NCBI RefSeq assembly: GCF_020144665.1
Contig: NZ_JAAHBQ010000018.1
Span: 17,453-81,452, forward strand
Source of the DNA: Oscillatoria salina IIICB1
Lineage (GTDB): Bacteria; Cyanobacteriota; Cyanobacteriia; Cyanobacteriales; SIO1D9
Length of the DNA stretch: 64,000 bases
Direction: 5' to 3'
Both the position numbers and the translations under genes were made by a program. Under the pieces are notes generated by a model. That model was given only the letters and a program-made list of their open reading frames with translations. It was not told the DNA's origin and did not search any database. Of the stretch, positions 24,511-34,629 are shown in pieces (positions within the stretch are counted from its first letter, which is position 1; each line of letters begins with the position of its first letter).

Positions 24511-26163
24511 TTAAGCGACATGATCGGCAGATTCTAGAGAGGTTGAATTTGCTATTTCTAGGGCAATTTGGATTTGGTCATTTAAGACTTCATCAATATC
24601 CTTTTCAGTAGTTAGAGGGTTAGCAATTACTGCCCTAAGAGCAACAATAGGAATCGTTCGTTCCAGGTTGGTTTTTGTAGTGCGGGAAATAAAAGTTCGA
24701 CCTGCTTGGCGCTGTTTTTTCTGAAGAATTTCGTTAAATTGATTGATGCGCTGATTGTCGATTTCGGTCAACTGTTTTTGCGCCGCTCTTGCTCTTAAAT
24801 TTTCGGGAATGTAACGATAAATAAGCAAGTTGATTTCTGGTTCAGCTAGTAACTCAAATTCTGGCAATTCGCGAATTCGATTAGCGAGATATTGAGTTTT
24901 ATGAATTCCTTCATCAATTAAAAATTCATAGCCTTTAATGCCGATTAAATTTAACCCAGCGTGTAGGAACAATGCCATACCCGATCGCGAACCTTCTAAA
25001 GCTCGTTTACCTAGATCGAATGAGCCTTTACGAATGGTATAAGTGGCATTTTTTTCGATTACTTTTGCTATGTGGGGATTGCGGAGAAAAAGCATCCCTA
25101 AATTCATTGGTAAATAGAGTTGTTTATGTCCGTCAATTGTTACCGAATCAGCTTGTTCGATACCCGCAAGTTTATGTTGGTATTGTTGGGAAAAAATTAG
25201 CGCCCCACCCCAAGCTGCATCGACATGAAAATGGACATTAGCTTCTCGTGCAATGGCGGCAATTTCTGTTAGGGAATCTACGCCACCGGAGTCGGTAGTT
25301 CCAGCAACACCAACGATCGCGATAATATGTTTATTCTGGGCTTGACAATCGGCAACAGTTTGCTGTAAAGCTGGGATATCGATGCGATTATTGCTGTTAC
25401 TCTTGACTTTAATTAAGCCACGCGCCCCAATGCCTAATAAGTCTGCGGCTTTATCAAATGAGTAGTGCATCAAGTCGGAACCAATGACTACCGCTTCTTT
25501 GTAACCGTAGTAGTTGAGGGCGGCGACTAAACCTTCGCTTTCGATACCGGGAAAGTCATCTTTTGGTCCGAGGGAAGTGTTGCGGGCGCACCAAAGTGCG
25601 GTAATATTCGCTGCCGTGCCGCCGGAAACCAAGATACCGAGGGTACTTTGGCTATTTTGGATGTGTTGAGCGTAGAAGCGATCGCTAAAGTTGTAAATTA
25701 GTCGGTGTATCATTGCTAAAGCCTGACGCTCATAGGGGCTTAAGGCTTTCGATGTTTCTATTTTGACTACGTTTTGATTCATTGCCATCATTAATTTCGC
25801 CAAAGGTTGCACAAAATAAGGCAATGCTGAGGTCATGTGACCGATGAATTTTGGCGATCCCGTATGTACTGAATGGGCAATGACGTTATTAGCTAAGTAG
25901 TCAAGATAGCTTTCAAAATTAGTAGGTTCGACGGGAATATTTACATCAGAAAATTTTTCTAACAACGAATTAAATTCAATTGTCGTAGTTGGACGATCTT
26001 CTGCTAAAAAATCCTCGGTTAAGTTGGTAAATTTTTCATTTATTTCTTTTCTTTCAGAGGCTAATTGCTCGCTCATAGCAAATAGCTGCATTATTTTTTT
26101 TTCAATTTCCGGTTTACTTTCTAAAGCACTTTTAAAAGTGATTTTTGGTTGGCTTAAGGTCAT
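24511..26163 (-). CDS. PLP-dependent decarboxylase, PanP (aspartate 1-decarboxylase)-like
   Basis: A 550-residue group II PLP decarboxylase. Recognisable segments are SPKFIGHMTSALPYFVQPL, KIETSKALSPYERQALAMIH, the cofactor Asp in FHVDAAWGGAL and the Schiff-base Lys in TIDGHKQLY. The length and the FIGHMTSALPYF segment resemble PanP, which decarboxylates aspartate to beta-alanine. Related enzymes act on glutamate or 2,4-diaminobutyrate, so the substrate is not certain. The start has AGGAG five bases upstream. It sits directly after an NRPS whose A domain carries a beta-alanine-like code, and upstream of a second such module. This supports a dedicated beta-alanine supply. Confidence 0.75.
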   Translation of the reverse strand: MTLSQPKITFKSALESKPEIEKKIMQLFAMSEQLASERKEINEKFTNLTEDFLAEDRPTTTIEFNSLLEKFSDVNIPVEPTNFESYLDYLANNVIAHSVHTGSPKFIGHMTSALPYFVQPLAKLMMAMNQNVVKIETSKALSPYERQALAMIHRLIYNFSDRFYAQHIQNSQSTLGILVSGGTAANITALWCARNTSLGPKDDFPGIESEGLVAALNYYGYKEAVVIGSDLMHYSFDKAADLLGIGARGLIKVKSNSNNRIDIPALQQTVADCQAQNKHIIAIVGVAGTTDSGGVDSLTEIAAIAREANVHFHVDAAWGGALIFSQQYQHKLAGIEQADSVTIDGHKQLYLPMNLGMLFLRNPHIAKVIEKNATYTIRKGSFDLGKRALEGSRSGMALFLHAGLNLIGIKGYEFLIDEGIHKTQYLANRIRELPEFELLAEPEINLLIYRYIPENLRARAAQKQLTEIDNQRINQFNEILQKKQRQAGRTFISRTTKTNLERTIPIVALRAVIANPLTTEKDIDEVLNDQIQIALEIANSTSLESADHVA

Positions 26164-26202
26164 TTTAACTCCTATTTAGAGGTGATGGTGAACTGGGGAA
26201 TG

Positions 26203-29200
26203 TTAACTGTTAATAGCTCGATGTTTTTGTCTGATTTTTTTGCGGCGTTTGATTGAATTTTGACGATGTAATGGGCGGTTATCAGTTGGGAGTAAATCAT
26301 CTTTTTTCTTTTGCTGCTGACTTAAATATTCAGCCAAGTGGCTAATCGTTGGATATTGAAACATTACTACTAATGGTAAATTTAGCTGGAATGTTTTTGC
26401 TAGTCTACTATGTACTTGCACCAACAGTAATGAATGACCGCCGAGATCGAAGAAGTTGTCATAAATACCTACTTCTTCAACTTGCAGTGCTTCTTGCCAA
26501 ATAGTAGCAATAGTTTGCTCTAATTCGGTTTGGGGTGCTTGATAAACGGCTTCTAATTCAGGACGCAGGCGATCGGGAACTGGTAGCGCTTGACGATTTA
26601 TTTTACCATTTGGCAGTAAAGGTAAAGAGTCGAGAATGACAAATATTGCCGGAATCATATAGTCGGGTAAATGTTTTTTCAACCAGTACTGAAGTTCGCT
26701 AATGGTGAGTTCGCTAACCACATAAGCTACTAATTGCGGTTCATCTGTTCTGGCGATAACTACTGCTTCGTCAACGTTTTCATTATTAGTGAGTACCGCT
26801 TCAATTTCTCCTAGTTCAATTCGGAAACCACGCAGTTTTACTTGGTTGTCAATCCGTCCAACTAATTCGAGGTTTCCATCGGGAAGATAGCGGGCTAAAT
26901 CTCCAGTTTTATAAAGTTTTTGTTCGCTGAATTGAGAGTTAGTTTCCAGATTAAGAAAAGGGTTAGAAATAAACCTTTCTGCTGTTAGTTCAGGTCGGTT
27001 TAAATAACCTCTTGCTAGTCCAGTACCACCAATATATAATTCACCAGGTACGCCAATAGGAACGGGTTGTAAATGTCGATCTAACAAATAAATTTGGGTA
27101 TTGGTTAGAGGACGACCGATCGCTACAGATAAAGTTGCTGAATTTTGGGGAGTAAATTCGTAGCAAGTGACATCAGCAGAAACTTCTGAGGAACCGTATA
27201 GGTTCAAAAGCGTACTTTGTGGCAAGATTTGCCGAAATTTGCTTAATAAATCGAGACTGAGTGCTTCTCCACTGCTAATCCAAAGTTGCAATTTTGGTAG
27301 GATTTGTTGCAGATTGGGATAAGTGTCTAAAAGTACGCGCAGCAAAGAGGGAACAAGTACCAATCTGGTAACATTATGATGAGCAAGAGTTTCAACGAAT
27401 TGCTGCGGATTTTTGATGACGCGATCGCTAATTACAACTGTGGGAATTCCTTGTAATAATGGTCCGAATATTTCCCAAATTGAGTCAACAAAATTTAAGG
27501 ATGTTTTCTGACAACAAACTTCTCCTGGAGTGAAAGGATAAGTCTCCCACATCCAATTAAATCGATTGACAGCACCTTTGTGAAGACCGAGAACCCCTTT
27601 AGGTTTACCTGTGGAACCGGAGGTATAGATAACGTAAGCTAGATTATCAATTGTAGCATTGCTAACAGGATTTTCTGAGCTTTCTTGAGCAATAGTTTCG
27701 TCGGTATCGAGACAAATTACCTGTGCGTTGGTGGTGGAAATTTTATCCAGCAAATGTTGTTGAGTCAACAAAATTGGTGCTTGAGCATCCTCTAACATGA
27801 ATTCTAACCGTTCTTGGGGATAAGCGGGATCTAGAGGTACATACGCTCCCCCAGCTTTGAGAATCGCTAAAATGGCGATGGCGCTTAACTCGGATCTCTC
27901 CAAACAAATTCCTACTAATACTTCTGGTTTGACACCCAACTTTTGCAAATAATTTGCTAACTGATTGACTTTTGAATTCAGTTCTCGATAAGTTAATTTT
28001 TCTTCGCCAAAAATAACCGCAACTTCATCGGGCGTACGTTCTACTTGGGCAGCAAATAACTCATGAATACACCGATTTTGCTGATAATCAGTTTTGGTAT
28101 TATTCCACTCCAATAATAACTTTTTTTGTTCGTCGGTAGCAAGCAAAGGTAAATTCCAAATCTGCTGTTCTGGATTATCTACAATACTCTCTAGTAAAGT
28201 TTGCCAATGTTTTAGCCAGCGAGAAATCGTTTCAGCATTAAATAGATCGCTGTTATATTCACACTCAACTAAAAGTTGCTCATTGGTTTGACGAACATCA
28301 AAGAAAATATCGGTAATTGTTGCCCCCGTCGGATTGCGTTCAAAGTCAATTTCGCCCCCGGCAAACGTTGACTTTGATAGCGGTCGGTCTAAATTAAAAA
28401 TCGCTGTCACCAAGGGAGAACGACTCGGATCGCGAGGTAAATTTAATTTTTTTACTAAGTTGATAAACGGATAAATTTGCCGATCGTAAGCATCTGATAA
28501 CAACCCTTTAACTGAATTCAGATACTCAGTAAATGTCAAATTTTCACTTACTTTACTGCGAATTGGCAACAGATTCACGTAATGACCAACCAAATATTCA
28601 CCTTGCACAGTAGATTGTCCTGCGGAAGTAATCCCAACCACAAGATCTTCTTGGTCGCTCAATCGATGTAACAAAGTCACAAAACTTGCAAAAAGAGTTG
28701 TAAAGAAAGTGCTTTTTTGCTTGACACTTAAGCTTTTTAATGCTTGGAATAATGACGTATTTAAAGTTATACTTTGTCGAGTGCCGACGTGCAGATTGAT
28801 TGCCGGACGAGGACGATCTGTAGGCAACTCTAACACCGGAACGCGATCGGCAAATTGATTAGTCCAATAAGCCTCAGCTTTTGCCATTTCTGGACTATTT
28901 TGCTGTTGTAATTCCCAGTGAATATAATCACTCAATTGCATTGGTTGGGGGAGATTATGAGAAATACTTTGACATTCGGCAGTGTAAATTTCAGCTAATT
29001 CTTGTTGCAAAACACCAAACGACCAACCATCAGCAATAATGTGATGAATTGTCAAAACTAGCAAATGATGTTGTTCCGCCAATTTAACAATTTTCGTACG
29101 CAGTAGGGGTAGTCCCCCCGTGGCTACCCCGGCTTCCCCCGTGGCTACCCCGGCTTCCCCCGTGGCTACCCCGGCTTCCCCCGTGGCTACCCCGGCTTCC

Positions 29201-31608
29201 CCCGTGGCTACCCCGGCTTCCCCCGTGGCTACCCCGGCTTCCCCCGTGGCTTTTTCCTGACTATTTCCTATTTGAAAATCAAAGGTTTGTTGAGCTTCTT
29301 GGGCGAGAAATTCAGCTAACTTTGGAGAAATTTCACTATTACCTAAATTCGAGAAATCGATTAAAGGTAACTCTATTTCCCAAGTAGAATGAATGCGCTG
29401 ATAATCTCCTTCGGGGCTAAAAGTAGTTCGCAGTGCTTCATGACGATTCACAACTTCTTGAATCGCTTTCTGCATCGCTGAAAAATTAAACGAACCGCGC
29501 AAATGAATCGTTGCTGATTGGTTATAAGCGCGGGAAACTTCCTCTCCCATTTGCGCCATAAACCAAATTTCCTTTTGTGCTGCTCCTAAAGGAATAGTAC
29601 GCGATTTTGGATGCTCAAATTTCGAGGTAATTTCTGCGACGATTGTGTTTAAATTAGCTGAATTTTCCGAATCACCATTTTTGTTAGCCAAATCATTTTC
29701 TGATGATGGTAAAAATCCTCCTGCTTGCATCTCCACAATGCTTTCCTTCACCGCCCGAATAAATCGCTCAATATCTTCTTCAGTATGAGCAGTAGAAAGG
29801 AAAAACCTCCGGTTATCTAAAGCATAAATCCCCTTATCAAGCAAGTGATAGAAGAACAAATCTATCCAATTGAGAACGGGTGAATAGGTAAAACGGAACA
29901 GCGAACCAAAATGCACAACTTGAATTGGCAGTTGTTTTTCCTCAAAATAACTGTTAAGTGTAGCTGCTAATTGGCTTGTTTTGGCGGTTAATTCTTCCTG
30001 AAGCTTTCCTCCTTGTTCTTTTAAGTAATTAAGCGATGCCCAAGCCGCAGTCATAACCAGAGGATGTTTGAAAAATGTTCCTTTAAAATGAGTTGTTTCG
30101 ACATGAGGAGAAGAATCATCGCCATATTGCCAAAAGCCACCATCTAATACATCCATAAAAGCAGCTTTGCCAGCTAAAATTCCAATTGGCATTCCTGCTC
30201 CTACAGCCTTGCCGTAAGTAGTTAAATCTGCTCGAATATTCCACAAAGCTTGGATACCACCGGGGTGCATCCGAAAGCCAGTAATAATTTCATCAAAGAT
30301 TAATACAACTCCTGTTTCTGCCGTAATTCGCCTCAGTTCGTGGAGAAATTCTTTTGGTTGTAAATCGGGTCGAGTGCTTTGTATTGGTTCAACTAAAATA
30401 GCAGCTAATTCATGAGCATGATTTTTGACGATTTCCAGGGATTTGGGATTACCATAATCGAGGATGAGAGTTTGTTCAACTTTGTACTGAGGAATTCCTG
30501 GAGCGATCGCCATCGGATCTAGGGTTTCATCTTCATTGGGTACACCCATCATCAAAACATCATCTAAGGTTCCGTGATATGAACCTGCAAAGTAAGCGAT
30601 TTTGCTGCGTCCAGTTACGGTTCGTGCGGTGCGGATTGCACCCATTACGGCTTCTGTGCCATCGTTACAAAAAGCGACTCTTTCTTGGTCGGTTAATTCA
30701 CAAATTAATTTGGCAACTTTACCTGCAAGAATTGATTGAGGACCGTGTTGAATTCCTTGCTGAAGATAGTTTTGAATAGGTTCGATGATAAATGAGGGTG
30801 AATGACCAAATAAAAGTGCGCCAAACCCCATAATCATGTCTACATATTCGTTGCCGTCAATATCCCAAATTCTGGCACTTTCTCCACGTTGGGGATAGAT
30901 TGGGTAGCGCATTTCTTTCAAAGAAGGTCGAAAACCCATTGCGGCTCTAACATTAGCATGATAAGGGCGATCTTCTTGGGTGAGTTGTTTTGATTTGGGG
31001 GTACGTTTGACGATACTTGCAATTAGTGAATCGAGATGTTTTTGCTGTTGAGAATTAAGGGTTGAGGTTTTTGCTTTGGGTGGAATTTTTGGCTTGGGCT
31101 GTGGCTGTGGAGGAGTTGGATTGAACGTCTCTACCTTGTGGTTTCCTTGGGTTACGTTAGTATTGCTGCTTAATAATTCTAACTGTTTCGACATCAATTC
31201 GAGTTGCTGGGCAACCAGTCGCGCGAGATCTGCTTTCTCTGGATGTTTGCTCTGGCGCTTCTCTACAGGAAATTGAGGTTTTTCTTTAACTATTTTGGGA
31301 GCATCGATAGAGATATTTTCTGGGATTTCTGCGGGGATTTGCTCGGCGATATAAATCGCTAATTCGTTAATTGTTGTGCAGTTTTCTAGCAATAAGCGAA
31401 AAGATAAATCTAGTCCAAATTTTTCTTTAATTGGGGCTTTTACTTGGATAAATAATAAAGATTCTAAACCAAGTTCAAAAAAATTGGTATGAACGTCTAT
31501 TTCCGTCTTACTAACGCCAAGCACTTTGGCAAAAATATCTTTTAAGCTCGATAAAACTAGCTCGAACTGCGGATTTTTTTCAGTTAAGTTAACGTTTGCT
31601 TGAGACAT
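26203..31608 (-). CDS. hybrid ACP-aminotransferase-C-A-PCP protein
   Basis: An 1801-residue protein. The N-terminal ACP (about 15-90) carries Ser50 in GLESL, with Glu where Asp is usual. A heptad segment QQLELMSKQLELLS (134-147) leads to a class III aminotransferase (about 215-635) with IFDEIITG and Lys467 in TTYGKAVGAG, like the AMT of McyE and mycosubtilin/iturin synthetases. The C domain (about 672-1130) has HHIIADG at 855-861 and a 21-nt-repeat insert at 787-832. The A domain (about 1170-1680) reads V-D-W-V-I-S-L-A-D, the beta-alanine code as I recall it. The PCP has Ser1726, followed by a basic tail. It likely transaminates the beta-keto group made by the KS-AT at 31.7-34.6 kb, then adds beta-alanine. 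Confidence 0.9.
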   Translation of the reverse strand: MSQANVNLTEKNPQFELVLSSLKDIFAKVLGVSKTEIDVHTNFFELGLESLLFIQVKAPIKEKFGLDLSFRLLLENCTTINELAIYIAEQIPAEIPENISIDAPKIVKEKPQFPVEKRQSKHPEKADLARLVAQQLELMSKQLELLSSNTNVTQGNHKVETFNPTPPQPQPKPKIPPKAKTSTLNSQQQKHLDSLIASIVKRTPKSKQLTQEDRPYHANVRAAMGFRPSLKEMRYPIYPQRGESARIWDIDGNEYVDMIMGFGALLFGHSPSFIIEPIQNYLQQGIQHGPQSILAGKVAKLICELTDQERVAFCNDGTEAVMGAIRTARTVTGRSKIAYFAGSYHGTLDDVLMMGVPNEDETLDPMAIAPGIPQYKVEQTLILDYGNPKSLEIVKNHAHELAAILVEPIQSTRPDLQPKEFLHELRRITAETGVVLIFDEIITGFRMHPGGIQALWNIRADLTTYGKAVGAGMPIGILAGKAAFMDVLDGGFWQYGDDSSPHVETTHFKGTFFKHPLVMTAAWASLNYLKEQGGKLQEELTAKTSQLAATLNSYFEEKQLPIQVVHFGSLFRFTYSPVLNWIDLFFYHLLDKGIYALDNRRFFLSTAHTEEDIERFIRAVKESIVEMQAGGFLPSSENDLANKNGDSENSANLNTIVAEITSKFEHPKSRTIPLGAAQKEIWFMAQMGEEVSRAYNQSATIHLRGSFNFSAMQKAIQEVVNRHEALRTTFSPEGDYQRIHSTWEIELPLIDFSNLGNSEISPKLAEFLAQEAQQTFDFQIGNSQEKATGEAGVATGEAGVATGEAGVATGEAGVATGEAGVATGEAGVATGGLPLLRTKIVKLAEQHHLLVLTIHHIIADGWSFGVLQQELAEIYTAECQSISHNLPQPMQLSDYIHWELQQQNSPEMAKAEAYWTNQFADRVPVLELPTDRPRPAINLHVGTRQSITLNTSLFQALKSLSVKQKSTFFTTLFASFVTLLHRLSDQEDLVVGITSAGQSTVQGEYLVGHYVNLLPIRSKVSENLTFTEYLNSVKGLLSDAYDRQIYPFINLVKKLNLPRDPSRSPLVTAIFNLDRPLSKSTFAGGEIDFERNPTGATITDIFFDVRQTNEQLLVECEYNSDLFNAETISRWLKHWQTLLESIVDNPEQQIWNLPLLATDEQKKLLLEWNNTKTDYQQNRCIHELFAAQVERTPDEVAVIFGEEKLTYRELNSKVNQLANYLQKLGVKPEVLVGICLERSELSAIAILAILKAGGAYVPLDPAYPQERLEFMLEDAQAPILLTQQHLLDKISTTNAQVICLDTDETIAQESSENPVSNATIDNLAYVIYTSGSTGKPKGVLGLHKGAVNRFNWMWETYPFTPGEVCCQKTSLNFVDSIWEIFGPLLQGIPTVVISDRVIKNPQQFVETLAHHNVTRLVLVPSLLRVLLDTYPNLQQILPKLQLWISSGEALSLDLLSKFRQILPQSTLLNLYGSSEVSADVTCYEFTPQNSATLSVAIGRPLTNTQIYLLDRHLQPVPIGVPGELYIGGTGLARGYLNRPELTAERFISNPFLNLETNSQFSEQKLYKTGDLARYLPDGNLELVGRIDNQVKLRGFRIELGEIEAVLTNNENVDEAVVIARTDEPQLVAYVVSELTISELQYWLKKHLPDYMIPAIFVILDSLPLLPNGKINRQALPVPDRLRPELEAVYQAPQTELEQTIATIWQEALQVEEVGIYDNFFDLGGHSLLLVQVHSRLAKTFQLNLPLVVMFQYPTISHLAEYLSQQQKKKDDLLPTDNRPLHRQNSIKRRKKIRQKHRAINS
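29115..29251 (-). repeat. 21-nt minisatellite inside the C domain
   Basis: Six perfect copies of CCCCCGTGGCTACCCCGGCTT and a partial seventh encode (ATGEAGV)x6 plus ATGG on the minus strand. It is markedly G+C-rich against the A+T-rich gene. It lies where other C domains have a short link between F-D-x and P-L-L-R. Confidence 0.95.
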
Positions 31609-31654
31609 TGTTTTAAATAGTTGCTTTTTGAAAAAGTTTATGCTAAAGATTGAT

Positions 31655-34612
31655 TTAATTTTCTTGACTCAATAAATCTATTTGTTGAGCCATAATTTCA
31701 ACTTGCCGAGACATGATTTCTTCGAGTGAATCTTCTCTCTTTGCTGGCTGGCGATTACTTTCTGGATAAGTTTCCAACTGGTAATTGTCAGTTTTTTGAT
31801 TAGCAAAAGAAGCTTTTTTCCCAGAATTGCTGTTAGAGAGATTTGTCTCTGATTTTTGTTCTTTATTTTTTTCTAACCAATATCGTTTTCGTTCAAAAGG
31901 ATAAGTCGGTAAAGGAAGACGTTGGTGTTTTTCATTTTGGTAAAAATTAGCCCAATTTACCTCAACTCCGGCTAGCCAAAGTCGTCCTAATGTTTTCAAG
32001 AAAAACTCTACATCTGAGGCTTTTTCTTGAGGATGACGTAGCGAGTTCAAAATAATTGGCTGCGAATTTTCGCCAGCATTAAGTTTAGCTAATTTACTTA
32101 AAGTTCTTCCGGGTCCTACTTCTAACATAATTGAGTCAGCTTGTTGTAGTAACACTTGCAAACCTTGAGCAAAATTAACCGTTTCTCGAAGATGTTTCGC
32201 CCAATAAAAAGGATTTGTCGCTTGTTCCGCAGTAATCCAATCACCCGTTAAGTTAGAAAGATAAGGAATTTGGGGAGGATGAAGATTAACTCGTTTAACT
32301 TGCTCGGTAAAAGCTGCTAAAATTGGTTCCATCATTGGAGAATGAAAAGCATGGGAAACGTGCAGAATACGACAGTTTATTCCTTGAGAAATTAACTGCT
32401 TTTCTAGTAGTTCTACGGCTTTTGTCGAACCAGAAATTACACAAGCAGATGGACTATTAATTACCGCCAAAGAGAGAGAATCTTCCCGCAGAAAAGGTTC
32501 GATTTCGCTTGCTGAAAGTGAAACAGCAAGCATACTTCCCCCAGGCAAACTTTGCATTAATTGTCCTCGCGAAGCTACCAAACTTAAAGCATCGGATAAA
32601 GAGAAGACACCAGCAAGAGTAGCGGCTACATATTCACCAATACTATGACCAATTAGCGCTTTTGGCTGCACTCCCCATTCTATCCATAATTGAGCTAAAG
32701 CGTACTCAATTACAAATAACGCAGGTTGGGCAAATTTGGTTTGTTGTAAAGACTTTTCTGGTGCTGTTTCTTCATTTTGTTCTGGATAAAGTAAATCGCG
32801 CAAGTCTAAGCCTAAATGAGGTTTAAGTATTTCCAAACAATTATCTACTTGTTTGCGAAAGATTGGCTCAACTTGATAAAGTTCTCGCGCCATATTTATA
32901 TACTGCGAACCTTGTCCAGAAAACATAAAAATGACAGTGGGTTCTTCAATTTTGTGGTAATGAGTAAATACTTGTTGGGGATCGAGATTGGTTAATTTTT
33001 GTACCACATTTTGGCTTAATTTTTCCCTAGATTTTTCGAGTAGCTGATAATTGGGACAAACGATAATGCGACGATGAGCAAAAGTACGACGACCAATTTG
33101 GAGAGTATAAGCTACATCAGCTAAATTAATTTCGGGATTTTGTTGGAGGTAATCTGCTAAATTCGCTGTGGATTTTTCTAAAGCAGAGTTAGTTTTAGCT
33201 GATAAGACAAACAACAGCCAAGGGCGACTGTTTGGAGATTGGGAATTGGGGATTAGGGATTGGGGATTAGGGATTGGGGATTGGGAATTAGTAACTGATA
33301 ATTGGTCACTGTTAACTGAAATAGGCGCTTCTTCTAAAACTGCGTGAACATTTGTGCCGCCAATTCCAAACGAACTAACTCCAGCGCGGCGAGGTGTACC
33401 GTTAGTTTTCCATTGGGAGAGTTTAGTATTAACATAAAAGGGACTGTTAGCAAAATCAATTTTTGGATTGGGTTGTTGGAAATGTAAACTTGGTGGAATT
33501 AATTGATGTTTGAGGGCTAATACTGTCTTAATTAAACCAGCAATTCCCGCCGCCGCACCTAAATGTCCAAAATTGCTTTTTACTGAACCGATAGCACAGA
33601 AATTTTTCGCCTCGGTGCTATTACGAAAAGCTTGGGTGAGGGCTGAGACTTCGATGGGGTCGCCTAAATCGGTTGCGGTTCCATGAGCTTCGATGTAAGT
33701 TATAGTTTCAGGGTCAATTCCGGCGATAAATTGAGCTTCGGAGATGACTGCGGTTTGACCATCGATGCTAGGAGCGGTATAACTAAGTTTGAAACCACCG
33801 TCGTTGTTAATCGCCGAGCCTTTAATTATTGCATGGATACGATCTCGGTCGGCGATCGCGTTTTCTAATCTTTTCAGAATTACAATCCCTACACCGCTAC
33901 CAAAAACTGTTCCTTGCGCTTGAGCGTCAAAAGTTCGGCAATGTCCGTCAATTGATACTACTGAACCGTCTTGATATAAGTATCCTCCAATTTGGGGAAC
34001 TTTAATCGAAACGCCACCTGCTAATGCTAAATCGCATTCACCATTAAGCAAGCTTTGACAAGCGAGATGAACTGCTACAAGTGAGGTGGAACAAGCAGTT
34101 TGGACGCTCAAAGAAGGTCCTCTGAGGTTCAATTTATAAGAAACTCGTGTGGGTAAATAATCTTTATCGTTAGTAATAAGTGTGGGAAAAAATGACTGAG
34201 CTTCTAAAGTATAATCCAGGTTATTTAAAAGATAAATACTTAAATCTGTACCCGCATAAACCCCAATTGAACCTGGATAAGTTTGAGTATTATAACCTGC
34301 ATTTTCAATGGCTGACCAAGCTTCTTCTAGGAAAATACGATGTTGCGGGTCCATCATTTCTGCTTCCTTGGTACTGTAATCAAAAAAGGCAGCATCAAAT
34401 AAATCGATATCAGCAAGCACACTATTGGCTTTCACGTAATTGGGGTTATTTAATAAAGAAATATCTACACCGTTAGCTAGTAGTTCCTCATCGCTAAAAA
34501 ATTCAATACATTCTCTACCATCTCGCAGATTTTGCCAGAATTCATCCAGATTCTTCGCTTTCGGAAAGCGACCCGACATACCAATAATTGCTATTGCTGA
34601 ATCGTTACTCAT
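31655..34612 (-). CDS. PKS KS-AT protein without its own ACP
   Basis: A 985-residue PKS. The KS (about 5-430) has Cys174 in TACSTSL with [12 protein letters not shown] and [11 protein letters not shown]. The AT (about 550-870) has GHSIGEY and SHAFHS, a malonyl-type signature. No KR, DH or ACP follows. The protein ends in a heptad-like helix [16 protein letters not shown], very like the helix before the aminotransferase in the next protein. It must load the ACP at the N-terminus of the 26.2-31.6 kb protein, so one conventional KS-AT-ACP-AMT unit is split over two genes. The gap between the genes is 46 bases. The KS-AT linker has a repeat-encoded insert (SQSPIPNPQ). Confidence 0.9.
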   Translation of the reverse strand: MSNDSAIAIIGMSGRFPKAKNLDEFWQNLRDGRECIEFFSDEELLANGVDISLLNNPNYVKANSVLADIDLFDAAFFDYSTKEAEMMDPQHRIFLEEAWSAIENAGYNTQTYPGSIGVYAGTDLSIYLLNNLDYTLEAQSFFPTLITNDKDYLPTRVSYKLNLRGPSLSVQTACSTSLVAVHLACQSLLNGECDLALAGGVSIKVPQIGGYLYQDGSVVSIDGHCRTFDAQAQGTVFGSGVGIVILKRLENAIADRDRIHAIIKGSAINNDGGFKLSYTAPSIDGQTAVISEAQFIAGIDPETITYIEAHGTATDLGDPIEVSALTQAFRNSTEAKNFCAIGSVKSNFGHLGAAAGIAGLIKTVLALKHQLIPPSLHFQQPNPKIDFANSPFYVNTKLSQWKTNGTPRRAGVSSFGIGGTNVHAVLEEAPISVNSDQLSVTNSQSPIPNPQSLIPNSQSPNSRPWLLFVLSAKTNSALEKSTANLADYLQQNPEINLADVAYTLQIGRRTFAHRRIIVCPNYQLLEKSREKLSQNVVQKLTNLDPQQVFTHYHKIEEPTVIFMFSGQGSQYINMARELYQVEPIFRKQVDNCLEILKPHLGLDLRDLLYPEQNEETAPEKSLQQTKFAQPALFVIEYALAQLWIEWGVQPKALIGHSIGEYVAATLAGVFSLSDALSLVASRGQLMQSLPGGSMLAVSLSASEIEPFLREDSLSLAVINSPSACVISGSTKAVELLEKQLISQGINCRILHVSHAFHSPMMEPILAAFTEQVKRVNLHPPQIPYLSNLTGDWITAEQATNPFYWAKHLRETVNFAQGLQVLLQQADSIMLEVGPGRTLSKLAKLNAGENSQPIILNSLRHPQEKASDVEFFLKTLGRLWLAGVEVNWANFYQNEKHQRLPLPTYPFERKRYWLEKNKEQKSETNLSNSNSGKKASFANQKTDNYQLETYPESNRQPAKREDSLEEIMSRQVEIMAQQIDLLSQEN
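33235..33325. repeat. STRR repeat inside PKS KS-AT linker
   Basis: GGGGATTAGGGATT units plus TAACTGATAATTGG and CACTGTTAACTG are in frame, encoding the Ser/Pro/Asn-rich stretch between VNSDQLSV and [10 protein letters not shown]. This is the same position as the insert at 21425-21505 in another PKS gene. Confidence 0.85.
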
Positions 34613-34629
34613 AACTAAATAAAAATAAC

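Noticed and set aside
26203..34612. Microcystin-type (McyE) locus
   Set aside because: The KS-AT-AMT logic is shared, but the rest (salicylate, Cy domains, receptor, no Adda PKS modules, no glutamate-type A code) does not fit microcystin.
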